Assembly: GCA_046758085.1 (NCBI GenBank)
Contig: JBHHZP010000022.1
Span: 1 to 35,002, forward strand
DNA length: 35,002 bases
Source: VRUB01 sp046758085
Lineage (GTDB): Bacteria > Pseudomonadota > Gammaproteobacteria > Acidiferrobacterales > SPGG2
Reading direction: 5' to 3'
Shown in pieces: positions 1 to 8,207 of this stretch. Made by a program: the position numbers and the translations under genes. The notes under the pieces are model-generated. The model made no database searches. It saw only the letters and a list, made by a program, of their open reading frames with translations, and was not told where the DNA came from. Numbering within the stretch: the stretch's first letter is position 1; every line of letters begins with the position of its first letter.

Positions 1-17
1 GCTCTGCTCCATTTTCC

Positions 18-103
18 AAACACTTGCGTGTTTGAAAAATGCGCGGCGCATCCCTACACCGCTCTACCAGCCTGCTGAAAACAGTTTTTCAGCGACCTGC
101 TAG
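18..103. repeat. Left terminal REP-like repeat, inverted partner of 34928-35002
   Basis: The sequence beginning AAACACTT and passing through GCGGCGCATCCCT reappears as the reverse complement of the last 75 bases of the window. The outer 40 bases match closely. The inner part is diverged but in both copies forms a snap-back hairpin ending in CCTGCTAG; here the arms are CTGAAAA and TTTTTCAG. No transposase is nearby. The copies look like members of a dispersed palindromic repeat family, and having one at each end suggests the window is a contig that stopped at repeats (inference). Confidence 0.7.
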
Positions 104-809
104 ATTCGCTGGGTACCCTGTCCAAAACCCATAGTCTGGATGGTTTTCACGCATCTCGAATCTGCGCGGGCCCTTATCCAGCGCGCCGATATAATATATT
201 CGCGTTCCCGCTTGTAATGTCTAAAATTACAGTAAGGGACCATGCACGTTATCGCCACAGGACAGGAGCGTTTACTGATGGAAGCTAATTGCGAAAAGAT
301 GATCTTGGTCAGTGTACGCAAGACGTTATGCGCGGTGTCTTTTAAACCGAGTGGACACATGTGATGCGAGCACAACGTGGCTCAATAGGAATAGATACTA
401 CTTCTTCCGGGGTATGCATCTTTGTGAAGAGCATATGTTTGAGTATTGCAACCGCATCGGGTATAGCATTGTACATCAAGTGAGTGCAACGGGACCTTTG
501 ATGACTGCGAGCAGTGCTGTTTTCGGGCAGCGCCCTGAGTTCGAGGGAGGCGGCGAGTTTGGCCGCCCACGGGCAGGCTGCAAACCTGCCAAAGACAGCA
601 GTCACCGCACCCCGGGGCGTGTAGGGGGGTGCTCGATTTCCAAATTACTCGGAACGTACAGTAAATCACGCACTGGGATCCCACACGAATTCCAGTGGCA
701 CAATATATGCAGCGAGGAACTAGTAGATGTTGAAGTCTTCCAACTTTAAGGAAGGTTTGTCGAAAGGTTAGGACCTCAGGTCAGCAATCAGCATGCGGGG
801 GTAGCGGCT
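104..809. other. Intergenic region without recognisable gene
   Basis: About 700 bases lie between the terminal repeat and prkA. Open frames exist on both strands (the longest, plus 312-749, would encode 145 residues), but their translations are irregular, match no family I recognise and lack a convincing ribosome binding site. A TATAAT hexamer sits near 189-194 without a good -35. A small hairpin, GGCAGG/CCTGCC with a 7-base loop, lies at 572-590. The only functional site I would back is the sigma-54-like promoter at 696-711. Confidence 0.55.
696..711 (+). promoter_or_regulatory. Candidate sigma-54 (-24/-12) promoter of the prkA operon
   Basis: The sequence TGGCACAATATATGCA has the sigma-54 arrangement: GG at 697-698, ten bases, then GC at 709-710, with a perfect TGGCAC -24 box and ATGCA against the consensus TTGCA at -12. 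It would start transcription near 722, about 88 bases before prkA. In E. coli the homologous yeaGH operon is transcribed by sigma-54 with NtrC and also by RpoS, which makes the site plausible. I did not find a clear NtrC-type enhancer upstream. Confidence 0.5.
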
Positions 810-2741
810 ATGGCAGAGGAAAAACGCACATTCGCCGAACTTATCGAGAAAGACCGAGCTCAACACGGAAGTAACGAGTGGCGCGGTACCTTTCTCGATT
901 ATCTGGAAAAGCTTAAGGCAGACGCGTCGGTCGCCAAGCTTGCACACACGCGTCTTTACGAAGTAGTCATGAAAGACGGTGTCACCGATGTCGGCGAGTT
1001 CGGTGAGCCCAAGCTCACGCGGCTTTTCAGTGACGAACCGGTAAAGATTTACAACTTTTTCAAGGACGAGTTCTTTGGTATCGAGCACGCGATCGCGCAG
1101 ATTGCGCGTTACCTGCACTCGGCGGCGCTGCATGGGGAAGAAAGTCGTCAGGTACTGTACCTGATGGGACCGGTTGGTGCGGGCAAGAGCTCGATTATGG
1201 ATAAGCTCCAGCGCGGGCTTGAAGGCAGCGAGCCGGTGTATGCCATCGAAGGTTGCCCGATGGCGGAGGAGCCGTTGCATCTGATTCCTCATCATTTGCG
1301 CAAGGAATTTGAAAAAATGCTGGACGTGCATATCGAAGGCGAGCTGTGCCCGGTATGCCGTTACCGTTTGAAAGAAGAGCACAAGGGACGCTACGAGGAT
1401 GTTCCGGTAGCCAAGGTCGCATTCTCGCGACATGAGCGTCGCGGCATTGGTGTTGTGCCTCCGGTAGATCCGAACAATCAGGATACTTCCGTGCTAATCG
1501 GTTCGGAGGATATCTCCAAGCTGGACACTTACTCGGAGGGCGACCCGCGCGTGCTCGACCTGAACGGTGCGTTCAATGTCGGCAATCGCGGAATGGTTGA
1601 GTTCATCGAGGTGTTCAAGAATGAGGCGGAGTACCTGCATACCATGATCACGGCAACCCAGGAAAAATTTATTCCTGCTCCCGGTCGCCATGGTACTGTG
1701 TACGTCGACACCGTCATCGTTGCGCACTCGAACGAGGCAGAGTGGCAAAAGTTCAGGGGCGATCATACGAACGAAGCGATCCTGGACCGAATTGTTGTCG
1801 TCAAGGTGCCTTATAATCTGCGTCTATCGGAGGAAGTTAAGATTTACCAGAAAATGCTGCGACAGTCTGATTTTCGCGAGCACATTGCGCCGCACACCCT
1901 GGAGATGGTAAGTATGTTCGCGATCCTCACGCGGCTCGAGCCCACTGCCAAGTGCGACCTGATGACCAAGCTGCGCCTGTACGATGGCGAAGAGGTTGTG
2001 GAAAAAGGCAAGACCCTCAAGATCAACGTAGCCGAGTTGCGCGAAGAGGTCCGGCGTGAGGGAATGTTCGGAATCTCCACGCGTTTCGTCATGAAAGCAC
2101 TGGATAACGCGTTGGTGGATAGCCCGGAAGGAATCAATCCCATCAACGTACGCGAGGCGCTGATTAACATGGTGAAGTCGGCGGATCTGCCCGACGACAC
2201 GCGCAAGCAATATCTCGAGTTCCTCCAAGATACGCTGCACAAGGTATACCTGGAGATCCTGGAGAAGGAGATCACCAAGGCTTTTGTGTACTCCTTCGAA
2301 GAGCAGGCGGACGCCCTGTTCCAGAACTACCTCGATCATGCCGAGGCCTATGTGAACAAGACCCGCGTCAAGGACCGCAATACCGGCGAAGAACTACAGC
2401 CGGACGAAGGGTTCCTGAAATCAGTGGAGGAGCAGATCGCTATAATTGGATCGGCTGCGGACGGTTTTCGGCAAGAGGTGATGGCTTACCTGTGGGCTTC
2501 ATCACGCCGCGGCAAAAAGGTCAACTACCATTCCTACGAGCCGCTCAAGGAGGCGATCGAAAAGAAGCTTATGAGCTCAGTGCGCGACATGAGTCGTATC
2601 ATTACCAAGGCCCGCACGAGGGATGAGGAGCAGGCGAAAAAATACGATGACCTTATCGCGGTTCTCATTGAAAGAGGCTACAACGAGCACTCGGCCGATA
2701 TGATCTTGAAGTACGCGGCCAATAACCTGTGGAAAGATTAG
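810..2741 (+). CDS. prkA: PrkA family serine protein kinase / AAA+ ATPase
   Basis: This 643-residue protein belongs to the PrkA (E. coli YeaG) family, known as serine kinases with an AAA+-like ATPase core acting in stress and starvation responses; in Bacillus a protease-like activity has been proposed. The Walker A motif GPVGAGKS is at residues 120-127, followed by the family-typical GCPMAEEPLHLIPHHLR stretch. The C-terminal half carries the PrkA kinase-like region with AFVYSFEEQA and a long helical tail. Length equals YeaG (644) and B. subtilis PrkA (631), so the gene is complete. The ATG at 810 gives the family start; only a G-rich run about nine bases upstream serves as ribosome binding site. 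It is the first gene of a prkA-yhbH-spoVR operon. Confidence 0.95.
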   Translation: MAEEKRTFAELIEKDRAQHGSNEWRGTFLDYLEKLKADASVAKLAHTRLYEVVMKDGVTDVGEFGEPKLTRLFSDEPVKIYNFFKDEFFGIEHAIAQIARYLHSAALHGEESRQVLYLMGPVGAGKSSIMDKLQRGLEGSEPVYAIEGCPMAEEPLHLIPHHLRKEFEKMLDVHIEGELCPVCRYRLKEEHKGRYEDVPVAKVAFSRHERRGIGVVPPVDPNNQDTSVLIGSEDISKLDTYSEGDPRVLDLNGAFNVGNRGMVEFIEVFKNEAEYLHTMITATQEKFIPAPGRHGTVYVDTVIVAHSNEAEWQKFRGDHTNEAILDRIVVVKVPYNLRLSEEVKIYQKMLRQSDFREHIAPHTLEMVSMFAILTRLEPTAKCDLMTKLRLYDGEEVVEKGKTLKINVAELREEVRREGMFGISTRFVMKALDNALVDSPEGINPINVREALINMVKSADLPDDTRKQYLEFLQDTLHKVYLEILEKEITKAFVYSFEEQADALFQNYLDHAEAYVNKTRVKDRNTGEELQPDEGFLKSVEEQIAIIGSAADGFRQEVMAYLWASSRRGKKVNYHSYEPLKEAIEKKLMSSVRDMSRIITKARTRDEEQAKKYDDLIAVLIERGYNEHSADMILKYAANNLWKD

Positions 2742-2862
2742 CGCATTACCGATCGCGGTGCGGCTGGTGAGGTTCGCCCTTAGCAGGTGGACTTTATACG
2801 GCGCTCGCCGCGATCAGTCTTTGCGCGACTGGCTGTTGGACCGGTAACATAGACGCACGGCC

Positions 2863-4035
2863 ATGACTACCGTGTTCCGTCCTTATTCCCATTCCGATGC
2901 GCTGCGCTCCGATCGCAGCGCCGGCGATCGTTTGCGCCACCGGCAAAAGGTGCGGCAAGCGATTCGCGAGAACATCGCCGACATCGTCGCTGAGGAATCC
3001 ATAATCGGGCAGGGACGCGACAAGATCATCAAGGTTCCGATCCGGGGCGTTAAGGAGTACCGTTTTGTCTACGGTGACAACACGCCAGGTGTTGGTACCG
3101 GCGACGGCAACTCTCAACCAGGCCAGGTTGTTGGCAAAGCCGGTGACAAGGGACGGGGGGACGGTCGCGGTGGTGACCAGCCGGGTGTAGATTACTACGA
3201 GACCGACGTAACCCTGGAGGAGCTGGTGGAAATCATGTTCGAGGATCTCCAGCTGCCTGACATGGAGCGCAAGAAGTTGCGCGAGGTTCTGGCAGAGCGC
3301 ACGAGCAAGCGCAAAGGCTATCGGCGGGTCGGCATTCGCGTACACATGGACAAGCGCCGCACGGCCATCGCACGCGTGCGTCGTAAGGTGGCTAGTGGAC
3401 GCGACGCGGGAATGGAGGCTGAGGAAGAGCGTTTTCCGTTTCACGGCGACGACGTCACGTACCGGCGACTGCGTCAGGACATGAAACCGCAGTCCAATGC
3501 AGTAGTGCTGTGTATCATGGACACATCAGGCTCAATGGACATAATGAAGAAGTATCTGGCTCGTAGCTTCTTTTTTCTCCTCTACCAGTTTGTGCGTGCG
3601 CGTTATCACAACGTAGAGGTAGTGTTCATCGCCCATCATACGCGGGCCCGCGAGGTGAGCGAGGAAGAGTTTTTCCACAAGGGGGAGTCCGGCGGTACTT
3701 ACATCTCCTCCGGCTACATAAAGGCGCTGGAGATCATCCAGGCCCGCTACCATCCAAGCTTGTGGAATGTGTATGCTTTTCACTGTTCGGACGGCGATAA
3801 CTTTCCAAACGACAACACCGCCGCCATGAATGCGGCTAAGGAGCTGTGTGAAGTCGCTAACCTGTTCGGGTACGGCGAGATCAAGCCGTTGAACTCCAGC
3901 CATTACGAAGACTCCATGTTACAGCTGTTCAAATCGATCGGTTCGCCGAATTTCCACTCCATGTTGATAGAGCGTAAAGAGGACATCTGGCCGAGCTTCA
4001 AGGCATTTCTGGAGCGCGAAAAGCCGGTAGAATAG
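2863..4035 (+). CDS. yhbH: YhbH/YeaH family DUF444 protein with VWA-like domain
   Basis: This 390-residue DUF444 protein is the usual partner of PrkA; its molecular role is unknown. The N-terminal part carries the QKVRQAIRENIADIVAEES segment, then a glycine-rich low-complexity linker (residues about 70-105). The C-terminal half is von Willebrand A-like, with the metal-site motif DTSGS at residues 220-224, FIAHHT, GESGGTYISS and SDGDN. From memory these motifs and the length are closer to Bacillus YhbH (392 aa, sporulation) than to E. coli YeaH (427 aa). It lies 121 bases after prkA and 42 before spoVR. The ATG at 2863 lacks a strong ribosome binding site but gives the family N terminus. Confidence 0.92.
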   Translation: MTTVFRPYSHSDALRSDRSAGDRLRHRQKVRQAIRENIADIVAEESIIGQGRDKIIKVPIRGVKEYRFVYGDNTPGVGTGDGNSQPGQVVGKAGDKGRGDGRGGDQPGVDYYETDVTLEELVEIMFEDLQLPDMERKKLREVLAERTSKRKGYRRVGIRVHMDKRRTAIARVRRKVASGRDAGMEAEEERFPFHGDDVTYRRLRQDMKPQSNAVVLCIMDTSGSMDIMKKYLARSFFFLLYQFVRARYHNVEVVFIAHHTRAREVSEEEFFHKGESGGTYISSGYIKALEIIQARYHPSLWNVYAFHCSDGDNFPNDNTAAMNAAKELCEVANLFGYGEIKPLNSSHYEDSMLQLFKSIGSPNFHSMLIERKEDIWPSFKAFLEREKPVE

Positions 4036-4077
4036 AGCGACCACGAATACAGTGGCATCGAGGGTTATACAGGCACC

Positions 4078-5538
4078 ATGCACAATCCATGGGGAGTAAG
4101 AGATCTGGAATACTGGGACGCAAAGATTCGTGACAAGGTAGACGAGTTCGGTTTGTCGTGTTTCCCCCAGGAGTTCGAGGTCTGTGATCACGAGCAGATG
4201 CTGGGGTACATGGCGTACTCCGGTATGCCTGCCCACTATCCCCATTGGTCTTATGGGAAGAGCTACGAAAAGCTGAAGACACTTTATGACTACGGCGTCA
4301 GCGGGCTGCCGTACGAGATGGTCATTAATGCTGATCCGTCGCTCGCCTATTTGATGCGTGGTAACTCGTTGTGTTTACAGGTGCTAACGATTGCCCACGT
4401 CTACGGCCACAACGATTTTTTCAAGAACAACTTCACCTTTCGCGATACGCGGCCAGAGCTGACGATCAACAACTTTAAGGTGCGTGCCGACCGCGTGCGC
4501 TCTTACATGGAAGATCCATCGCTCGGGGCTCTAAAGGTCGAGGAGGTGCTCGATGCAGCGCACGCGCTTACGATGCAGTGCCGCCGTAATGTTGCCATAC
4601 GCAAGCTCTCGCGCGGGGAGCAGGAAGAGCGGGCATTGAGCTCTGCGCAGCCTCCAGCCGATCCATTTCATCGGATACACAAAGCACCCGAGTACGTCGA
4701 GCCTGACTTGACAAAGCTACCGCTTGAACCGGAGGAAGATATCTTATTGTTCGTACGTGATCACAATCCGTATCTCGCGGAATGGCAGAAGGATCTGTTA
4801 ACGATTGCACACGATGAAGCGCAGTACTTTATCCCGCAGATTGAGACCAAGATCATGAACGAGGGCTGGGCAAGCTACTGGCACCACCAGATCATGAGCA
4901 GTCTCGACCTTCCTGAGGATCTTCACATCGAGTTTCTGGTGCACCACAATCAGGTGGTACGACCACATCCGGGCAGCGTGAACCCTTATTATCTAGGCTT
5001 TAAGCTGTGGCACGATATTCGCCGGTGCTATGACGAGCCTACTGCGGAGGAAATCGAAAAATACGGGGAGCCCGACAGAAGCGGCAACGAAAGGATCTTC
5101 GAGATACGGGAGGTAGACCGTGATGTATCTTTTTTGCGCCGGTTTCTCACGGAAGAGCTCATGCGGGAAATGGACATGTTCCAGCACGAGCAGCGGGGTG
5201 ACGATGTAGTAATTACCCATGTCTCGGACGAACAGAGCTGGCGGCAGGTGAAAGACACGTTGCTACGCAACGTGGGAATGGGAGCCGTGCCCGTCATTCG
5301 CATTCAGGATGCGGACTATCAGCAAAATCGCATACTTTACCTTACGCACGCGCACGATGGCCGGGATCTGCAACTGGAGTATGCGGAAAAAACGTTGGCG
5401 TATCTGTACCAGCTCTGGGGCCGCGACGTCCTGCTCGAGACCAGCATCCAGGGGACCGGCTACGTCTTCTCCTACGGCGAAGACGGGTTTAACCAGCGCC
5501 GCCTACGCCGCACCAACGAGCCCGTGGCCAGCCACTAA
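4078..5538 (+). CDS. spoVR: SpoVR family protein (YcgB-like)
   Basis: This 486-residue protein belongs to the SpoVR family, required for spore cortex formation in Bacillus and present as YcgB in non-sporulating proteobacteria. It is typically found with PrkA and YhbH/YeaH, as here. Recognisable segments are SHWSYGK-like HYPHWSYGKSYEKLK near residue 55, AHVYGHNDFFKNN with His107, His111 and Asp113, NEGWASYWHH with Glu262 and His269/His270, and NPYYLGFKLW. Length is between B. subtilis SpoVR (468) and E. coli YcgB (510). The biochemical function is not established; the conserved His and Glu residues would suit a metal site (inference). The protein appears cytoplasmic, without signal peptide or membrane segment. 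Confidence 0.94.
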   Translation: MHNPWGVRDLEYWDAKIRDKVDEFGLSCFPQEFEVCDHEQMLGYMAYSGMPAHYPHWSYGKSYEKLKTLYDYGVSGLPYEMVINADPSLAYLMRGNSLCLQVLTIAHVYGHNDFFKNNFTFRDTRPELTINNFKVRADRVRSYMEDPSLGALKVEEVLDAAHALTMQCRRNVAIRKLSRGEQEERALSSAQPPADPFHRIHKAPEYVEPDLTKLPLEPEEDILLFVRDHNPYLAEWQKDLLTIAHDEAQYFIPQIETKIMNEGWASYWHHQIMSSLDLPEDLHIEFLVHHNQVVRPHPGSVNPYYLGFKLWHDIRRCYDEPTAEEIEKYGEPDRSGNERIFEIREVDRDVSFLRRFLTEELMREMDMFQHEQRGDDVVITHVSDEQSWRQVKDTLLRNVGMGAVPVIRIQDADYQQNRILYLTHAHDGRDLQLEYAEKTLAYLYQLWGRDVLLETSIQGTGYVFSYGEDGFNQRRLRRTNEPVASH

Positions 5539-5793
5539 CCCCCCCGGTCTCAGGCACGCCGCACCCGCGTGGAGCGGTCGTGCGCCTAGCTGGCGCCCTC
5601 CCCCCTGCGTGCGCTGACGCTGCGCGTGAGCCAGGCCTTATCACTGCCCGCACGCGCTAGCAGGGTTCGGCACGGCTATGTCGCGGCGCGGTTTGACTCT
5701 TGGATCGGACCCCGAGTGCGGAATCCAGCTTGCGTCTTTCGGCGCGATTCCTAATACTTTGGGCTTCGACACTAGGATGGCAGGAGTTTGCAG

Positions 5794-7839
5794 ATGCCCA
5801 ATTATAAGACCGAAGATATCCGCAATATTGCCGTGGTCGGGCACGCGTTGGCGGGCAAGACCACGCTCACCGAAGCGTTGCTGTACAAGGCCGGTGCGAT
5901 CAACACCCCCGGCGATGTGGAGAAGGGCACCACGGTTACTGACTTTGAGCCGGAGGAGAAGGAATATCAACATTCTCTCAGCGCCGCCGTTGCCAGCCTC
6001 GATCATGACCGCACCCACATCAATCTCATCGACACGCCGGGTTATCCCGACTTCATGTGCCAGGCGCTCACCTCGTTGCCTGCGGTCGAGACGGCTGCCC
6101 TGATCATCAATGCCCAGGCCGGGATCGAGATGGTCACGCAACGACTGATGGAGCGTGCCGCGGAGCGGAACCTGTGTCGCATGATCATTGTCAACAAGAT
6201 CGACGCGCATGACACCGATCTTCCTGCGTTATTGGCAGCGATCCAGGAATCTTTCGGAAAAGAGTGCTTACCCATCAACCTGCCGAGTGATGGCGGCAAG
6301 GCAGTCGTAGATTGTTTTTTCAATCCAAACGGCAGCACCGATTTCTCCTCCGTAGAGGAGGCCCACACGCGGATCATCGACCAAGTTGTGGAGGTCGACG
6401 AAGATCTGATGACGGTCTATCTGGACCAAGGCGAGGTTAGCCCGCAGCAACTGCATGATCCATTCGAAAAAGCGCTGCGCGAAGGCCACTTGATTCCGGT
6501 TTGTTTCGTCTCGGCCCGTTCCGGCGCAGGCATCGGCGAGCTGCTGAATGTGTTTTCCAAGCTGATGCCCAATCCCAAAGAGGGCAACCCACCGGCTTTC
6601 ATCAAGGGCGAAGATGCGGACGCCCAGCCGGTCTCCTCGGAATCAGATCCGGGGAAGCATGTTTTGGCCCACGTATTCAAGGTCTCGGTTGACCCGTTCG
6701 TCGGAAAGCTGGGTGTTTTTCGCATCCACCAGGGCACGGTGACCAAAGATACACAGCTTTATATTGACGATGCCCGCAAGCCATTCAAGGTCGGGCACCT
6801 GCTCAAGCTCCAGGGGAAAGAGCACAAGGAGGTGGACGCCGGGATCCCCGGAGACATCTGTGCTGTCGCCAAGGTAGAGGACATACGGTTCGACGCGGTG
6901 CTGCACGACTCGCACGATGAAGATCATTACCATTTGCGGCCTATGGAGTTGCCCAAGCCCATGGTGGGCCTCGCAATCGAGCCGACTAAGCGCGGTGACG
7001 AGCAGAAGATCTCCGGGGCGATGCACAAGCTGGCGGCCGAGGATCCATGCTTCGTTGTTGAGCACAATGCGGCTATGAACGAAACGGTTATCCGCGGGCT
7101 GGGCGATCTGCATCTGCGAGTGATGCTGGAGAAGATGCAGGATCGCTACAACGCCGAGGTCAAGACCCGGCCACCCAAGATTCCGTATCGTGAAACCATC
7201 AGGGCGGGCGCCGAGGGCCATCATCGGCACAAAAAGCAGACCGGTGGCGCCGGTCAGTTCGGAGAGGTATTTCTACGGGTCGAGCCTTTACCCAGGGGCG
7301 GCGGTTTTGAGTTTGTCGATAAGGTTGTCGGCGGCGTCATTCCGAACCAGTTTATTCCGGCAGTTGAGAAGGGGGTGCGTCAGGTCGTTGAGTCAGGCGC
7401 GATCACCGGCTATCCGATGCAGGACATCAAGGTCACCGTTTACGACGGCAAGCATCACTCGGTTGATTCGAAAGAGGTCGCGTTCGTGGCCGCCGGTAAG
7501 AAGGCGTTTCTCGACGCGATCCAGAAGGCAAAGCCCATCGCGCTGGAGCCCATCGTCAACATCGAGGTGATTGCCCCCGGCACCAACATGGGTGATATCA
7601 CCGGCGACCTTTCAGGCAAAAGAGGCCGGATCAGCGATACTCAGACACTGCCGGGCGGGATGGTCTCAATCAAAGGCCAGGTTCCATTAAGCGAGCTCAA
7701 TAACTATCAGTCCAAGCTCAAGTCCGTAACCGGAGGCCAGGGATCCTACACCATCGAGTTCAGCCACTACGATCCGGTGCCCCCCAACATCCAGCAGCAG
7801 CTCACGGCCGAGTTCAAGCCCGGAAAGGAAGAGGCCTAA
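5794..7839 (+). CDS. Elongation factor G-like translational GTPase
   Basis: The 681-residue product has EF-G architecture: a GTPase domain with G1 GHALAGKT, G3 DTPGYPDF and G4 NKID, then domain II, and EF-G domains III-V with the C-terminal QGSYTIEFSHYDPVP signature. G1 reads GHALAGKT instead of the usual GHVDAGKT, and switch I reads GTTVTDFEPEEKEY, typical of the EF-G-like paralogues (EF-G2 type) rather than housekeeping FusA. No rpsL, rpsG or tuf lies nearby, which also argues for a paralogue. The ATG at 5794 is chosen because AGGAG at 5782-5786 lies seven bases upstream; an in-frame TTG at 5788 is less likely. The gene stands alone between two regulatory-sized gaps. Whether it works in translocation, recycling or a stress role cannot be told here. 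Confidence 0.92.
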   Translation: MPNYKTEDIRNIAVVGHALAGKTTLTEALLYKAGAINTPGDVEKGTTVTDFEPEEKEYQHSLSAAVASLDHDRTHINLIDTPGYPDFMCQALTSLPAVETAALIINAQAGIEMVTQRLMERAAERNLCRMIIVNKIDAHDTDLPALLAAIQESFGKECLPINLPSDGGKAVVDCFFNPNGSTDFSSVEEAHTRIIDQVVEVDEDLMTVYLDQGEVSPQQLHDPFEKALREGHLIPVCFVSARSGAGIGELLNVFSKLMPNPKEGNPPAFIKGEDADAQPVSSESDPGKHVLAHVFKVSVDPFVGKLGVFRIHQGTVTKDTQLYIDDARKPFKVGHLLKLQGKEHKEVDAGIPGDICAVAKVEDIRFDAVLHDSHDEDHYHLRPMELPKPMVGLAIEPTKRGDEQKISGAMHKLAAEDPCFVVEHNAAMNETVIRGLGDLHLRVMLEKMQDRYNAEVKTRPPKIPYRETIRAGAEGHHRHKKQTGGAGQFGEVFLRVEPLPRGGGFEFVDKVVGGVIPNQFIPAVEKGVRQVVESGAITGYPMQDIKVTVYDGKHHSVDSKEVAFVAAGKKAFLDAIQKAKPIALEPIVNIEVIAPGTNMGDITGDLSGKRGRISDTQTLPGGMVSIKGQVPLSELNNYQSKLKSVTGGQGSYTIEFSHYDPVPPNIQQQLTAEFKPGKEEA

Positions 7840-8207
7840 ACAGCCCACCGCGACACTTCCCGCCCGGTACGGGCCTGCCCAGGCGCACTAAGCGACGCCC
7901 GGGCGAGTGGCCTTGCGCCGGGCCTAATCTGCGGCCAAACCCCTTGGCCCGAGCCCCACGGCATGCCGGCTCGACGGCCGGTTGTGGCCATCAAGTCTGC
8001 CTGATACCCCGGACCCCGTTGACAATTATGGTGTTATCCTTGACAGTTAGCGTTTTACTAGCGATTCTTTTTCTAAGGCGATGTTTTAAGAGATAAATCG
8101 CCCTGCTGGAGGGCGATCGACCTCCTCGCGGCGCCGTCTGCAAGTCAGGCGATCATGGGCCCATGAACCGGTCACCACAAGGATGATGTCTTGGCTAGAC
8201 ACGAGCC
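7840..8207. other. Intergenic region upstream of gspA with candidate promoter and hairpin
   Basis: This 368-base gap begins GC-rich and turns AT-richer near 8020. It holds two exact TTGACA hexamers 21 bases apart (8019 and 8040) and a perfect 8-bp stem, ATCGCCCT at 8097-8104 and AGGGCGAT at 8110-8117, with a 5-base loop and no T-run. No gene is recognisable. Confidence 0.5.
8040..8068 (+). promoter_or_regulatory. Candidate sigma-70 promoter of gspA-gspB
   Basis: A perfect TTGACA -35 (8040-8045) is followed after 17 bases by GATTCT (8063-8068), which shares three of six bases with TATAAT. The hairpin at 8097-8117 would lie in the leader. A second TTGACA at 8019 has no matching -10. The leader would be about 135 bases before the gspA ATG at 8208. 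Confidence 0.4.

Noticed and set aside
312..749. 145-codon open frame ahead of prkA
   Set aside because: No ribosome binding site, irregular composition, no recognisable family, and it overlaps the sigma-54-like promoter.
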